Counted from the stretch's first letter, positions 26,622-35,934 are shown. The stretch is DNA of 64,000 nucleotides from Salegentibacter sp. R32 (GCF_008692195.1 NZ_RXOM01000068.1:62001-126000), one strand, 5' to 3'. Notes: generated by a model not told the origin, from the letters alone. Program-made: numbers and translations.

Positions 26622-26740
26622 AGCATTTTTGGAAGTGGTTAGCCAAAAATGATTTGAGAAGATTTTTTTCATAAATTTAAGTTTTAGTTGGTTAATAAGG
26701 ATAAAGCCCCGTCAAATTTTGATGGGGCTTTTTCTTTTTT
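26622..26740 (+). ncRNA. Candidate small RNA (about 115-120 nt) between hppD and the DUF3108 gene
   Basis: The unit is promoter, 5' hairpin, A/U-rich linker and terminator. The 5' hairpin is a perfect 9-base stem, CATTTTTGG (26624-26632) with CCAAAAATG (26643-26651), around a 10-base loop AAGTGGTTAG. A 51-base linker leads to the terminator at 26703. No open frame of useful size lies in the transcript. The rest of the 303-base intergenic stretch (26503-26805) shows nothing further. No known RNA family is recognised. This is read from sequence structure alone, so it remains a candidate. Confidence 0.5.
26703..26740 (+). terminator. Strong rho-independent terminator
   Basis: AAAGCCCC (26703-26710) pairs with GGGGCTTT (26724-26731), and the stem continues inward with TCAA/TTGA, for about 13 pairs in total, followed by TTCTTTTTT. 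It ends the candidate small RNA and would also stop read-through from hppD. Confidence 0.85.
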
Positions 26741-26805
26741 AATACCTTTGGAATAGTATTTGAAAATGAGAATACTAAATAACCAACACTTATACTATTA
26801 ATGCT

Positions 26806-27579
26806 ATGAAAAAACTTCTTTTATTACTTATTTTTTTTACCACTACAATTTCTTTTCAGGCACAAGAAAAGTCCTATCAAGATGGCGAGTGGTTTAAATT
26901 CAGGATTCATTACGGTTGGTTCAATGCCAGTTTTGCCACCTTGGAAGTAAAAGAAGAAACCTATCAAGATAAAGAAGTTTATCATGTGGTAGGGAAAGGA
27001 AAATCTACTGGATTGTTAGATTTATTTTTTGAAGTAGATGATACCTACGAAACTTATATTGAAGAAAGTTCTGAGCTTCCTTTAAAATTTAGAAGGGATA
27101 TTAACGAAGGCGGTCACACCAAGAATAAAGTAATTTACTTTGACCATGCTGCCGATGAAGCTTTGGTGAAAAACTTAGAGAACGATTCAGAAAAGAAATT
27201 CATCATCCATAATAATGTACAGGATATGATGTCGGTTTTTTATTTTCTTCGGAATAAAATCAATCCTGAAACTATTCAGCAAGGAGATGAGATAATAGTT
27301 GACTTATTTTTTGATGAAGAAAACTATCGGTTTAAAACGGTTTTTCTAGGAAGGGAAACCATAAAAACCAAGTTTGGTAAAATGAAGGCACTGAAGTTTC
27401 GCCCCTATGTTCAGGCAGACCGGATTTTTAAGGAAGAAGAAAGCTTAACTTTTTGGGTAAGTGACGATAAAAATAAAATGCCTTTAAAAATTGAAGCCGA
27501 TTTAGCGGTAGGTTCCTTGGAAGCCGATTTAGATGCGTTTAAAAAATTAAAGCATCCTTTTAGAATAGAAATGGAATAA
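26806..27579 (+). CDS. DUF3108 domain-containing periplasmic/outer-membrane protein
   Basis: The 257-residue protein has a clear signal peptide (MKKLLLLLIFFTTTISFQAQ, residues 1-20). The family-typical body follows: GEWFKFRIHYGWFNASFATL, VVGKGKSTGLLDLFFEVDDTY, then FRTVFLGRETIKTKFG-like and FWVSDDKNKMPLKIEADLAVG blocks. DUF3108 proteins adopt a beta-rich fold and are found in the envelope of many Gram-negative bacteria with no assigned function. It precedes the M23 lipoprotein, which has its own promoter. A role in envelope maintenance is inference from that neighbour only. Confidence 0.85.
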   Translation: MKKLLLLLIFFTTTISFQAQEKSYQDGEWFKFRIHYGWFNASFATLEVKEETYQDKEVYHVVGKGKSTGLLDLFFEVDDTYETYIEESSELPLKFRRDINEGGHTKNKVIYFDHAADEALVKNLENDSEKKFIIHNNVQDMMSVFYFLRNKINPETIQQGDEIIVDLFFDEENYRFKTVFLGRETIKTKFGKMKALKFRPYVQADRIFKEEESLTFWVSDDKNKMPLKIEADLAVGSLEADLDAFKKLKHPFRIEME

Positions 27580-27616
27580 ATATTTTCTCATAAGTAATAA
27601 AATAGGTGTTTTTGAG

Positions 27617-27647
27617 TTGTAAAACAGTATTGCTTTAAATAATTTTG
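27617..27647 (+). promoter_or_regulatory. Promoter of the M23 peptidase gene
   Basis: TTG at 27617-27619, a 20-base spacer and TAATTTTG at 27640-27647 are a perfect consensus. The ATG at 27662 is about 15 bases beyond, so the mRNA leader is very short. Confidence 0.75.
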
Positions 27648-27661
27648 TGGGCTAAAATTTG

Positions 27662-28918
27662 ATGCTTTTGAGAAAACTATATTCTATACTTACATTTTGT
27701 TGTTTTTGTGTAATACTTATTTCCTGTAAAGAAGAACCCAAAAAAGAAACTGTAGAAAAAACCAAAAAAGTAAAAAAAGCTCCTCCACAAGTTAAGGAAT
27801 ATGGTTTTGTGTTGAACGATTACAAAGTAGTTAGGGACACCATTAGGCCCGGTGATAGTTTTGGGGCAATTATGGATGCCAATGGAGTAACAAGGGGGGA
27901 GGTTTATTTAATTTCAGAAAAAGTAAAAGATACCTTTAATCCAGCACGAATTATAGCCGGAAAGCCTTATACCATTTTAAAATCGAAAGATACTTCAGAA
28001 ACAGTAAAAGCATTTATTTACGAAAACGACCGAATTAATTACACGGTCATCGATTTACAAGATTCCATCCGTTCTTTTAAAAATAAAAAGCCGGTTTCGG
28101 TGAAAAGAAAAATGGCTTCCGGGGTAATTACTTCAAGTCTTTCGGAAGCGATGGATAATGCAGGTTTGAGTGTTCTACTTACCGATAAGCTTTCAGATAT
28201 TTATCAGTGGAAAATAGATTTCTTTAAAATTCAGAAAGGAGACCAATTCAAACTAATTTACAACGAACGCTGGATTAACGATACCGTTTACGGCGGAGTT
28301 AAAAATATTGAAGCCGCTGTTTTTAAACATTACAACAGTCCCTATTATGCCTTTAGGTTTGGGAACGATAGTGTAAGTGGTTTCCCTAAATTTTACGATG
28401 AAGAAGCCAATTCAATGCAAAGCTTTTTTTTAAAAGCTCCTCTAAAATTTTCAAGAATTTCTTCTCGATACACCAAAAGAAGGTTTCATCCTGTTCAAAA
28501 AAGATGGAAAGCGCATTTAGGAACAGATTATGCAGCCCCCACAGGAACGCCAATTTGGACTACTGCCGATGGTGTAGTCATCAAATCGAGCTATACCCGA
28601 GGAAACGGAAATTACGTAAAAGTACGGCATAACGAAAAATACACTACACAATATTTACACATGACCAAACGAAACGTAAAAGTAGGGCAGCGTGTGAAAC
28701 AAGGAGATATAATCGGTTTTGTGGGAAGTACTGGTTTAGCTACCGGTCCGCACGTTTGTTACCGTTTTTGGGTTTACGGAAAACAGGTGGATCCTTACAA
28801 ACAAAATTTGCCTAGTTCAGAGCCTTTAAAAGAAGAATTGAAACCTGATTATTTTATGGCTATTGAAGATTTAAAGAAAGAGTTGGATAGCATTCCTTTT
28901 AAAAAAATGCCTAAATAA
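27662..28918 (+). CDS. M23 family metallopeptidase lipoprotein
   Basis: The 418-residue protein begins at ATG 27662; the codon before it is TTG and is not needed. It has a lipobox ending ILISC with the lipidated Cys at residue 22, a Lys/Glu-rich linker, and a C-terminal LytM/M23 domain. The zinc site has HLGTDYAAPTGTP (His-x3-Asp) and GPHVCYRFW, in which the second His of the usual HxH is Cys, a variant also seen in Bacteroidota relatives. NGNYVKVRHNEKYTTQYLHM and VKQGDIIGFVGSTGLATG are intact. It should cleave peptidoglycan cross-links from the periplasmic face of the outer membrane, or act as a regulator if the Cys variant is weak. Confidence 0.9.
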   Translation: MLLRKLYSILTFCCFCVILISCKEEPKKETVEKTKKVKKAPPQVKEYGFVLNDYKVVRDTIRPGDSFGAIMDANGVTRGEVYLISEKVKDTFNPARIIAGKPYTILKSKDTSETVKAFIYENDRINYTVIDLQDSIRSFKNKKPVSVKRKMASGVITSSLSEAMDNAGLSVLLTDKLSDIYQWKIDFFKIQKGDQFKLIYNERWINDTVYGGVKNIEAAVFKHYNSPYYAFRFGNDSVSGFPKFYDEEANSMQSFFLKAPLKFSRISSRYTKRRFHPVQKRWKAHLGTDYAAPTGTPIWTTADGVVIKSSYTRGNGNYVKVRHNEKYTTQYLHMTKRNVKVGQRVKQGDIIGFVGSTGLATGPHVCYRFWVYGKQVDPYKQNLPSSEPLKEELKPDYFMAIEDLKKELDSIPFKKMPK

Positions 28919-29084
28919 ATCATTAAATCTATCATTCCTTGATGTTACGAAACTATAAAGTTCGTGTTACCCTCTAACAGTTTTATAAAATTAGCCTTTT
29001 TACTATTAATCGCTTCTTAAAACTTAAAAAGTAGGATCTGGCTTCATTTGCAGTGCAAACTAATTTAAAACAATAAACTGCAAA

Positions 29085-31727
29085 ATGAAAAAGCTATTTA
29101 CTATGATGTTGCTGTTAGCAACAAGTGTAATTTTTGCTCAGGGTACAATTAAAGGTACGGTTACAGATCCTGATACCGGTACCCCTTTACCGGGAGCAAA
29201 TGTTATGGTGGTTGGCACTTCCAATGGTACGACCACCGATTTTGATGGAATGTTTTCCTTAGAAGTACAAAATTCAGAAGGTGAAATCGTCATATCTTAT
29301 TTAGGGTTTACTAAAAAAAGAGTTAGTTTTTCTGTGAATGATGGAGAAACTTTAGAGCTAGGTGAAATTAGCTTAGAAGCAGATGCCAATGCTCTTGGAG
29401 AAATAGTAGTGGTTGGTAGAGGAGTTATCGATTTAGAGGAAGATAGAAAAACACCTATTGCGGTTTCTACCGTAACCAGTGAAGAGATTCAAAAGAGGGC
29501 TGTAGGTAACGTTGAATTTCCTCAAATTTTAAAGAACACTCCAAACGTATATGTCTCTAATGCTTCTGGTGGTTATGGTGATTCTCAAATGTTCGTGAGA
29601 GGTTTTGGTCAGTCTAATACTGCCTTTTTATTAAATGGTCAACCCATTAATGGAATGGAAGATGGAAACATGTATTGGTCAAATTGGGCAGGTTTAGCAG
29701 ATATTGCCAATGCGGTGCAAGTTCAAAGAGGTCTGGGATCATCAAAGCTGGCTATTTCTTCTGTTGGAGGAACGGTAAATATCGTAACTAAAGCTACTAA
29801 TAAAACTGAAGGTGGTTTTGCTAGATTTATGGTAGGTAATGGTAGTTATATGAAAGGAACCGTTTCTTACGATACTGGTATTAATGAAAACGGATGGGGC
29901 TTTTCATTTTTATTAGATTACTGGCAAGCGCATAGTAAATGGGCAGATGGAACAAAAGGTCAAGGACAAAACTATTTCTTTTCAGTAGGGAAAAAAGTAG
30001 GAGACCATAATTTCAACTTTTTAATCACAGGAGCTCCACAATGGCACGATCAAAACTTTTCTAAAGATTTAGCATTGTATGATGAATATGGTTTGAAGTA
30101 TAATAATAACTATGGTTTTAATAATGGAGATTATTTAACTTCTAGAAGAAACTATTATCATAAACCGGTTCTTAACTTAAACTGGGATTGGGATATTTCA
30201 GAAAAATCAAATCTTTCTTCAGTAGTATATGCTTCTTTCGGTAGAGGAGGGGGAACAGGAACCTATGGTAATGGTCCTGGTTATATAAATGGATATCCTA
30301 ATGGTAATGAAGATTTACAAGGTGGTGCTTTTAATGCAAATAATGGTTTAATAGATTGGACATATATTGAAAATGTCTACAATGCTTCGATTACTCCAGA
30401 TGCTAATGGAAATCGTTATGCAAAACCAGGAAGTTATGAGGGTACTGTTTTAAGAGCATCAGTAAATAATCATGCTTGGTACGGAACGGTGATGAATTAT
30501 GAAAATAATATTTCTGAAAATCTTACTTTTAATGTAGGAGCAGATTTTAGATTTTATAAAGGAGATCACTTTCGACAAATAACAGATTTACTAGGCCTTG
30601 ATGGTGTTCAAGAAAGCTTTGGGGGAAATGAAAATAATATTGTTACCGAAACTTTTGAACCCGATCCTTGGGCAGCTTTATTTGATGTTGCTGATGAAGA
30701 TCAGAGAATCGATTACGATTATTCTGAAAATATTAATTATCAAGGAGGCTTTGGTCAAATTGAATGGGCAAATGACGTAGTTTCTGTTTTTGCTCAAGGG
30801 GCTATTTCCAATCAATCTTATAAGCGAGAAGACAGAGGTAATTTTGAAGGTACTAAAGAATCGGAAACTGTAAATAAAACAGGATATAACATAAAAGGTG
30901 GGGCTTCTTGGACATTTGTAGAGAATAATACAATTTTTGCAAATGCAGGAAACTATTCCAGACAGCCATTTTTAGATAACGTATTCCCTAGTTATGCAGA
31001 TAATACACAATTAGCAGACCCAGAAGTTGATAATGAAGAGGTGGTTGGCTTCGAAGCTGGATATAGGTTTGAGACAGACGATTTTCAACTAAACTTAAAT
31101 GCTTATTATACAAGTTGGGAAAATAGATTTTTGAGTTCTACTGGAGAATATCAAAATATTGAAAACGCAAGATTTTTATTTACAAATATAGCTCAGGTTC
31201 ACCAAGGTTTAGAATTGGATGCTACCTATAAACCAGACAATAGATGGATGCTTAGGGGGTATGCAACTGTTGGTAATTGGGTGTATGATGGTTCAACTCC
31301 TGTAAGAATTAATAACGACGATACTAATACTTTAGTAGAAACAAGAAATATAGATTTAAAAGATGTTAAAGTAGGTCAAGCGCCTCAAACATCAGCTGGT
31401 TTAGGGGCTAACTTTATTGCTGTTCCAGAAAAATTATCGGTAAGTTTAGATTGGAATTATTATACAGATTTATATGGTTTTGTAGATGTAGAAGATGTTG
31501 CTTTTGCAAGTTTAAACGATGAAACTTATCAATCGGAAAAATTAAATTCTTTCTCTTTATTTGATCTTGGTGCTTCTTATAATTTAGATTTAGGAGAGCA
31601 AAGATTCGTAATTACAGGAAATATGTATAATGTTTTAGATCACGAATACATTAGTCAAAAAGATAACTACGGCTATTTCTACGGAAACGGAACTACTTGG
31701 AACTTTTCTGTAAAATATAGATTCTAA
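29085..31727 (+). CDS. TonB-dependent receptor with carboxypeptidase-like N-terminal domain
   Basis: The 880-residue outer-membrane receptor has a signal peptide (1-18), a carboxypeptidase-D-like beta-sandwich (about 20-105: GTIKGTVTDPDTGTPLPGAN), a TonB plug (about 125-240: PQILKNTPNVYVSNASGGYG, FVRGFGQSNTAFLLNG), and a long 22-strand-type barrel ending in FSVKYRF with the expected terminal Phe. No SusD partner follows, so it is a stand-alone receptor rather than a polysaccharide-utilisation pair. The ligand is unknown. The carboxypeptidase-like leader is typical of Bacteroidota receptors. It is monocistronic, with a strong terminator right after the stop. Confidence 0.92.
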   Translation: MKKLFTMMLLLATSVIFAQGTIKGTVTDPDTGTPLPGANVMVVGTSNGTTTDFDGMFSLEVQNSEGEIVISYLGFTKKRVSFSVNDGETLELGEISLEADANALGEIVVVGRGVIDLEEDRKTPIAVSTVTSEEIQKRAVGNVEFPQILKNTPNVYVSNASGGYGDSQMFVRGFGQSNTAFLLNGQPINGMEDGNMYWSNWAGLADIANAVQVQRGLGSSKLAISSVGGTVNIVTKATNKTEGGFARFMVGNGSYMKGTVSYDTGINENGWGFSFLLDYWQAHSKWADGTKGQGQNYFFSVGKKVGDHNFNFLITGAPQWHDQNFSKDLALYDEYGLKYNNNYGFNNGDYLTSRRNYYHKPVLNLNWDWDISEKSNLSSVVYASFGRGGGTGTYGNGPGYINGYPNGNEDLQGGAFNANNGLIDWTYIENVYNASITPDANGNRYAKPGSYEGTVLRASVNNHAWYGTVMNYENNISENLTFNVGADFRFYKGDHFRQITDLLGLDGVQESFGGNENNIVTETFEPDPWAALFDVADEDQRIDYDYSENINYQGGFGQIEWANDVVSVFAQGAISNQSYKREDRGNFEGTKESETVNKTGYNIKGGASWTFVENNTIFANAGNYSRQPFLDNVFPSYADNTQLADPEVDNEEVVGFEAGYRFETDDFQLNLNAYYTSWENRFLSSTGEYQNIENARFLFTNIAQVHQGLELDATYKPDNRWMLRGYATVGNWVYDGSTPVRINNDDTNTLVETRNIDLKDVKVGQAPQTSAGLGANFIAVPEKLSVSLDWNYYTDLYGFVDVEDVAFASLNDETYQSEKLNSFSLFDLGASYNLDLGEQRFVITGNMYNVLDHEYISQKDNYGYFYGNGTTWNFSVKYRF

Positions 31728-31747
31728 AAAATCTTTTATTGTGGATT

Positions 31748-31779
31748 AAAAACCGCTACCATTTGTAGCGGTTTTTTTA
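31748..31779 (+). terminator. Rho-independent terminator after the TonB receptor
   Basis: AAAAACCGCTAC (31748-31759) and GTAGCGGTTTTT (31765-31776) pair perfectly around CATTT, with a continuing T run. Confidence 0.92.
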
Positions 31780-31816
31780 TTCAAAAAAATTACCTTTACA
31801 TTTCTAAATAATTATT

Positions 31817-32257
31817 ATGTACAGAGCAATTTATTACCTTCATTCGTATTGGGCATATTTAGTATTATTGGTAGTGATTCTAGCTACCTTAAACGCAATA
31901 ACTGGAGCTATTTCTAAACGTTCTTATGCTCCACGTGATTTTAGGATTTCGTTATTTGCCCTTATCTGTACACATATTCAACTATTAATTGGAATTATAC
32001 TTTTATTTATTTCGCCAAAAATAGTTTGGTTTACAGAAGGCATTGCTGTAAAGGATATTATGGGAGATAGCACCTTAAGAATGTATAATGTGGAACATCC
32101 ATTAATGATGGTTATTGCCGTGGCATTAATTACTATTGGCTATTCTAAGCATAAGAAAAAATTATCTTCTGCCCCTAAATTTAAGATGCTAGCTATCTTC
32201 TATCCCTTAGCACTTATCGCCATCTTGGCAATGATTCCTTGGGCGGCTTGGCTTTAA
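31817..32257 (+). CDS. Four-helix cytochrome b-like membrane protein
   Basis: The 146-residue protein has four predicted membrane helices, near residues 12-32, 45-65, 95-115 and 127-145. Histidines lie at the ends (YLHSYWAYLVLL, LICTHIQLLIGI, NVEHPLMMVIAVALITIGYSKHK). The arrangement resembles small diheme cytochrome b-type proteins found in Flavobacteriaceae. Haem binding is inferred from the paired histidines and not proven. It sits alone between a terminator and a converging HTH gene, whose stop codon touches its own with no spacing. Confidence 0.65.
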   Translation: MYRAIYYLHSYWAYLVLLVVILATLNAITGAISKRSYAPRDFRISLFALICTHIQLLIGIILLFISPKIVWFTEGIAVKDIMGDSTLRMYNVEHPLMMVIAVALITIGYSKHKKKLSSAPKFKMLAIFYPLALIAILAMIPWAAWL

Positions 32258-32461
32258 TTATTTATCATAGCTCAAAATATCGCCGGGTTGGCAATCTAAA
32301 ACTTCGCAAATAGCTGCTAAGGTAGAAAAGCGTACTGCTTTAGCTTTTCCTGTTTTTAAGATGGAAAGGTTAGCGGTGGTGATTCCTATTTTTTCCGCTA
32401 AGTCTTTTGACTTCATATTACGTTGCTGTAATACTTCATCTAAGTTGATAATAATTGGCAT
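32258..32461 (-). CDS. Small helix-turn-helix regulator (Cro/CI, YozG-like)
   Basis: The 67-residue protein is a complete HTH_3 domain: MKSKDLAEKIGITTANLSIL forms the helix-turn-helix, followed by KAVRFSTLAAICEVLDCQPG, the classical Xre tail. It lies 12 bases downstream of a DUF2975 membrane protein gene on the same strand. This pairing recurs in Firmicutes and Bacteroidota, and the HTH protein may control its own operon. The target is unknown. It is not part of a toxin-antitoxin pair that I can recognise. Confidence 0.88.
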   Translation of the reverse strand: MPIIINLDEVLQQRNMKSKDLAEKIGITTANLSILKTGKAKAVRFSTLAAICEVLDCQPGDILSYDK

Positions 32462-32473
32462 GATTAATCTGAA

Positions 32474-32992
32474 TTAGATAGTAAGATCATTCTCTTCTTT
32501 GATTTTAGAAGACTTCTTCATGATTTTAGAAATCATCACAAAAGATAGACCGATGACGAGAACAAATAGAAGTAGGGAAAAGTAGCGCGGAGCAAGTTCA
32601 GGAACACTATTGTTTTCAGAATTGATAGCCGTTATCATATAAATTATTCTTGCGCAAATCCCAGCAATAGCAGAGAGTGAAAAAAATACACCTGCATATT
32701 TAAAATATGTAGAGGCTTTCTGTGAAAAAATAGATCCTTTTAAAAATGTCTTTATAATAAATCGTAAATCATATAAACCTAAAAAAAATAAAATTAATGC
32801 TCCTATATTTAGCATGGAGACGACGATTACCCAGTGAGTGTAATTTTGGTAAGAAGTAGCAAACCGCCTTAAAACATCTACATCTAGAGAAATAATGCCG
32901 AAAAAGATAGTTAAAAGAGCAGCTATGATGTGAAAACCTATTAAAAAGCAAAGAATATTGATAATGGAGTATAATATACGTATTGATTTCAT
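32474..32992 (-). CDS. DUF2975 domain-containing membrane protein
   Basis: The product is 172 residues from ATG 32992. Four predicted membrane helices alternate with short loops, as in DUF2975: IRILYSIINILCFLIGFHII, WVIVVSMLNIGALILFFLGL, YFKYAGVFFSLSAIAGICAR and FSLLLFVLVIGLSFVMI. The helix-loop region LRFIIKTFLKGSIFSQKAS is family-typical. An upstream in-frame TTG at 33022 is part of the promoter -7 box, so it cannot be the start. Followed by a small HTH regulator, it forms a two-gene operon of the kind that may sense membrane or growth state; the role is unknown. Confidence 0.82.
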   Translation of the reverse strand: MKSIRILYSIINILCFLIGFHIIAALLTIFFGIISLDVDVLRRFATSYQNYTHWVIVVSMLNIGALILFFLGLYDLRFIIKTFLKGSIFSQKASTYFKYAGVFFSLSAIAGICARIIYMITAINSENNSVPELAPRYFSLLLFVLVIGLSFVMISKIMKKSSKIKEENDLTI

Positions 32993-33019
32993 TAATTTTA
33001 AATTATCGTTATTCGATAA

Positions 33020-33048
33020 CAAAGTTAAAATTAATTATTGAAAAACAA
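33020..33048 (-). promoter_or_regulatory. Promoter of the DUF2975/HTH operon
   Basis: On the minus strand TTG (33048-33046), an 18-base spacer and TAACTTTG (33027-33020) match the consensus exactly. This decides the gene start at 32992, downstream of the box. Confidence 0.7.
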
Positions 33049-33168
33049 TAATTTTTTGAATTTTTATTTTTGCCTGATTTAAATTGAACAAACTTCGAAG
33101 AATGTTATCAAGTTGTTAAACCCTAACGGGAACAACTTTTATCATGTCTTAAAATCATTTATAACCCT

Positions 33169-33176
33169 TATATTTG
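33169..33176 (+). promoter_or_regulatory. Candidate -7 box for the mrp operon
   Basis: TATATTTG fits TAnnTTTG exactly and lies 19 bases before the mrpA ATG. A good -33 TTG is not seen at the usual distance. Confidence 0.45.
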
Positions 33177-33194
33177 CAGCTATAGTTAAAAAAT

Positions 33195-35507
33195 ATGCTA
33201 ATAGCCATTTTAACGGGTTTTGCTTTTGCTGTACTGTTGCTTTTTGGTGGCAAATTAGTCAAAGGCAAACTTGCCATACTTTCTACCTTTATACCTTTAG
33301 GTTTGTTTATCTATTTTGCTCGATTTATCGGTGATGTCTCGAGTAAAAACTTTATACAACAAGATTACTCTTGGATTCCGAGTCTTGGCGTCAACCTAAG
33401 TTTTAAACTAGATGGCCTTTCATTGCTGTTCAGTTTAATGATTACCGGAATCGGAACCTTGGTGTTTGCTTATACTTCGGCCTATTTAAAAGGACATAAA
33501 TACCTAGACCGGTTTTACGGCTACTTGAGCGTTTTTATGGCGGCAATGCTTGGTTTGGTCTTATCTGAAAATATTATTTCCCTATTTGTGTTTTGGGAAT
33601 TAACCAGTATAAGCTCCTTCTTTTTAATCGGTTTTAATAACGATAATCCTGCTTCCCGAAAATCGGCCTTGACCGCGTTGGGAATAACGGGAATAGGCGG
33701 ATTGTTGCTCTTGGCCGGTGGAGTCGTACTAGGCAATATTTCCGGAACCTTTAATATTTCAGAAATGTTGGCCAATCACCATGTAATCGTGGGTCACGAA
33801 TATTATATCTTAGCAGCTTGCTTAATTTTTGGAGCAGCCTTTACCAAGTCTGCTCAGTTTCCATTTCATTTTTGGTTGCCCGGAGCAATGAAAGCGCCCA
33901 CGCCTGTTTCTACTTATTTGCACTCGGCAACGATGGTAAAAGCAGGAGTTTATTTATTATTTAGGTTAAGTCCGGTATTGGGCGGAACCGATTTTTGGAA
34001 TACCACCTTAACCATTATCGGTTTAATCACGATGGTCTATTCAGCTTTTCATACACTTTTTAGAACCGATATGAAAGGGATTTTGGCGTATTCCACTATT
34101 TCAGCTTTAGGTATTTTAGTATTTCTCATCGGCTTGGGAACGCACGAATCTTTCTTGGCAGCCGCGGTATTTATTATTGTTCACGCACTTTATAAAGCCA
34201 CTTTGTTTTTAATTACCGGAGCGGTAGACCACCAAGCAAAATCGCGGGATGTAACCAAACTTGCAGGTTTAAGAAAAGTGATGCCGATGGTGGCCATTGC
34301 AGCTTTATTGGCGGCCATTTCAAATGCCGGAATTCCGCCAAGTGTAGGGTTTGTTGGAAAAGACTTAATTTATGAAGGGACCCTTCATATGGAAAATTCA
34401 GTAGTATTACTTACCGCATTGGCGATAATTACGAATGTGCTCATTTCCTATGCAGGCTATGTAGCAGGAATAAAACCTTTTGTAGGGAAACTTCCGCAGC
34501 AATATGAAAATGTGAAGAAACCTCCTTTTTGGTTATGGTTTCCGCCAATTCTACTAGGAGCGCTAGGATTTATCTTTGGGATTTTCCCCATCCTTATTCA
34601 AAACTCATTAATCAAACCCATCCTTTGGTCGATAGGCTTAGAAGCTTCAGAAGTACATTTAAAGTTATGGCACGGTTTCACGCCAATTTTAGGCTTAAGT
34701 GCTTTAACTATTGGTTCGGGAATTTTACTGTATTTTATTCTGAAACCTTCTCAGAAACTGGAAAGCTTTATAGCGAAATTTGATAAAGCCTCTCCCAAAT
34801 ACATTATGGAAAAGACGACTTGGGCTTTCGGAAGGTTTTCTGCGTTTTGGACCAATGTCTTTCAAAACGGATATTTACGAAATTACGTTTCTACCATTAC
34901 CTTGTTTCTCATCATCTTAATGGCATTTACCTTATTACAGGAAACCACTTATAAAATAGATTATTCGTCTTTCTCTAAGCTCACAGTTTATGAAATCGTC
35001 ATATTATCTATCTTAATTTTAGCCATCGGATTAATCGTGTTTGCCAAATCAAGATTAGCGGCAGTGGTTGCTACGGGAATTATGGGCTATTCCATCTGTT
35101 TGCTCTTTGTATTTTACAGTGCCCCAGATTTAGCAATGACACAATTTGCTATTGATACCCTAACCGTAATTCTGTTTGTGTTGGTATTGTACAGATTGCC
35201 CAAATACTTGAAGCTTTCAGATTATAAAATGCGAATAAGGGATGGGATTTTATCCTTGGCATTTGGAGGATTAATTACCATTTTAGCTTTAGAAGTACTT
35301 GCGCAGCCTGTTAATTCTGAAATCACTGATTTTTATGCGAAAAATGCGTATCTATTGGCTCACGGAAAGAATGTGGTGAATGTGATTTTAGTAGATTTTA
35401 GAGGGGCAGATACGATGGTAGAAATTTCAGTATTGGCCATTTCGGCAATTGGCGTATTTGGTTTATTAAAGTTGAGGTTAAAAAGTGTAGAACGTTATCA
35501 AAAGTAA
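33195..35507 (+). CDS. mrpA: Na+/H+ antiporter subunit A (MrpA/MnhA)
   Basis: The 770-residue multi-helix protein is the largest subunit of the Mrp secondary sodium/proton antiporter. The core resembles complex I NuoL: SEHIISLFVFWELTSISSFF-like, KSAQFPFHFWLPGAMKAPTP, VSTYLHSATMVKAGVYLL, and HALYKATLFLITGAVDH. The C-terminal 160 or so residues add the MrpA/B-type module (CLLFVFYSAPDLAMTQFAID, DTLTVILFVLVLYRLP). It heads seven genes spaced by 0-12 bases or overlapping. The complex exports sodium in exchange for protons at the inner membrane, fitting a saline habitat. Confidence 0.93.
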   Translation: MLIAILTGFAFAVLLLFGGKLVKGKLAILSTFIPLGLFIYFARFIGDVSSKNFIQQDYSWIPSLGVNLSFKLDGLSLLFSLMITGIGTLVFAYTSAYLKGHKYLDRFYGYLSVFMAAMLGLVLSENIISLFVFWELTSISSFFLIGFNNDNPASRKSALTALGITGIGGLLLLAGGVVLGNISGTFNISEMLANHHVIVGHEYYILAACLIFGAAFTKSAQFPFHFWLPGAMKAPTPVSTYLHSATMVKAGVYLLFRLSPVLGGTDFWNTTLTIIGLITMVYSAFHTLFRTDMKGILAYSTISALGILVFLIGLGTHESFLAAAVFIIVHALYKATLFLITGAVDHQAKSRDVTKLAGLRKVMPMVAIAALLAAISNAGIPPSVGFVGKDLIYEGTLHMENSVVLLTALAIITNVLISYAGYVAGIKPFVGKLPQQYENVKKPPFWLWFPPILLGALGFIFGIFPILIQNSLIKPILWSIGLEASEVHLKLWHGFTPILGLSALTIGSGILLYFILKPSQKLESFIAKFDKASPKYIMEKTTWAFGRFSAFWTNVFQNGYLRNYVSTITLFLIILMAFTLLQETTYKIDYSSFSKLTVYEIVILSILILAIGLIVFAKSRLAAVVATGIMGYSICLLFVFYSAPDLAMTQFAIDTLTVILFVLVLYRLPKYLKLSDYKMRIRDGILSLAFGGLITILALEVLAQPVNSEITDFYAKNAYLLAHGKNVVNVILVDFRGADTMVEISVLAISAIGVFGLLKLRLKSVERYQK

Positions 35508-35519
35508 GGCAAAGGCATA

Positions 35520-35933
35520 ATGAAGACACTTATATTAAGAACAGCATCTAATTACTTGCTTCCCATATTGTTGCTTTTTTCAATATTTATATTGTTAAGA
35601 GGGCATTATTTACCGGGAGGTGGTTTTGTGGGAGGTTTAATTGCTTCCATTGCTTTTGTATTGCACGCGTTTGCTAATGGATTAAAAAACACGAAAAGAT
35701 TATTGAAGTTTCATCCCGGATATTTAATGCCGATAGGCTTAGCGGTTTCTTTTTTAAGTGGAATTTTACCGGTGCTAGCTTTAGATGAACCTTTCATGAC
35801 GAGCCTCTGGATGCATGAAGCAATTCCTGTTTTGGGAAAGTTGAATACCGCTTTGTTTTTTGATATTGGCGTTTACATTGTTGTACAAGGTGTTACCTTA
35901 ACCATAATTTTTACAATTTCAGAATCTGCTTAA
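35520..35933 (+). CDS. mrpB: Na+/H+ antiporter subunit B (MrpB/MnhB)
   Basis: The 137-residue protein has four hydrophobic helices and the MnhB core [20 protein letters not shown] followed by [16 protein letters not shown]. The Gly-rich [13 protein letters not shown] loop is diagnostic of this subunit. It follows mrpA after 12 bases and is one base from mrpC. It contributes to the membrane arm of the Mrp complex and has no activity of its own. Confidence 0.92.
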   Translation: MKTLILRTASNYLLPILLLFSIFILLRGHYLPGGGFVGGLIASIAFVLHAFANGLKNTKRLLKFHPGYLMPIGLAVSFLSGILPVLALDEPFMTSLWMHEAIPVLGKLNTALFFDIGVYIVVQGVTLTIIFTISESA

Positions 35934-35934
35934 T

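Noticed and set aside
29085-31727. SusC/SusD polysaccharide utilisation pair
   Set aside because: No SusD-like gene or glycoside hydrolase follows; a terminator does.
32258-32992. Toxin-antitoxin pair (HTH plus small protein)
   Set aside because: The partner is a four-helix DUF2975 membrane protein, a known non-toxin association.
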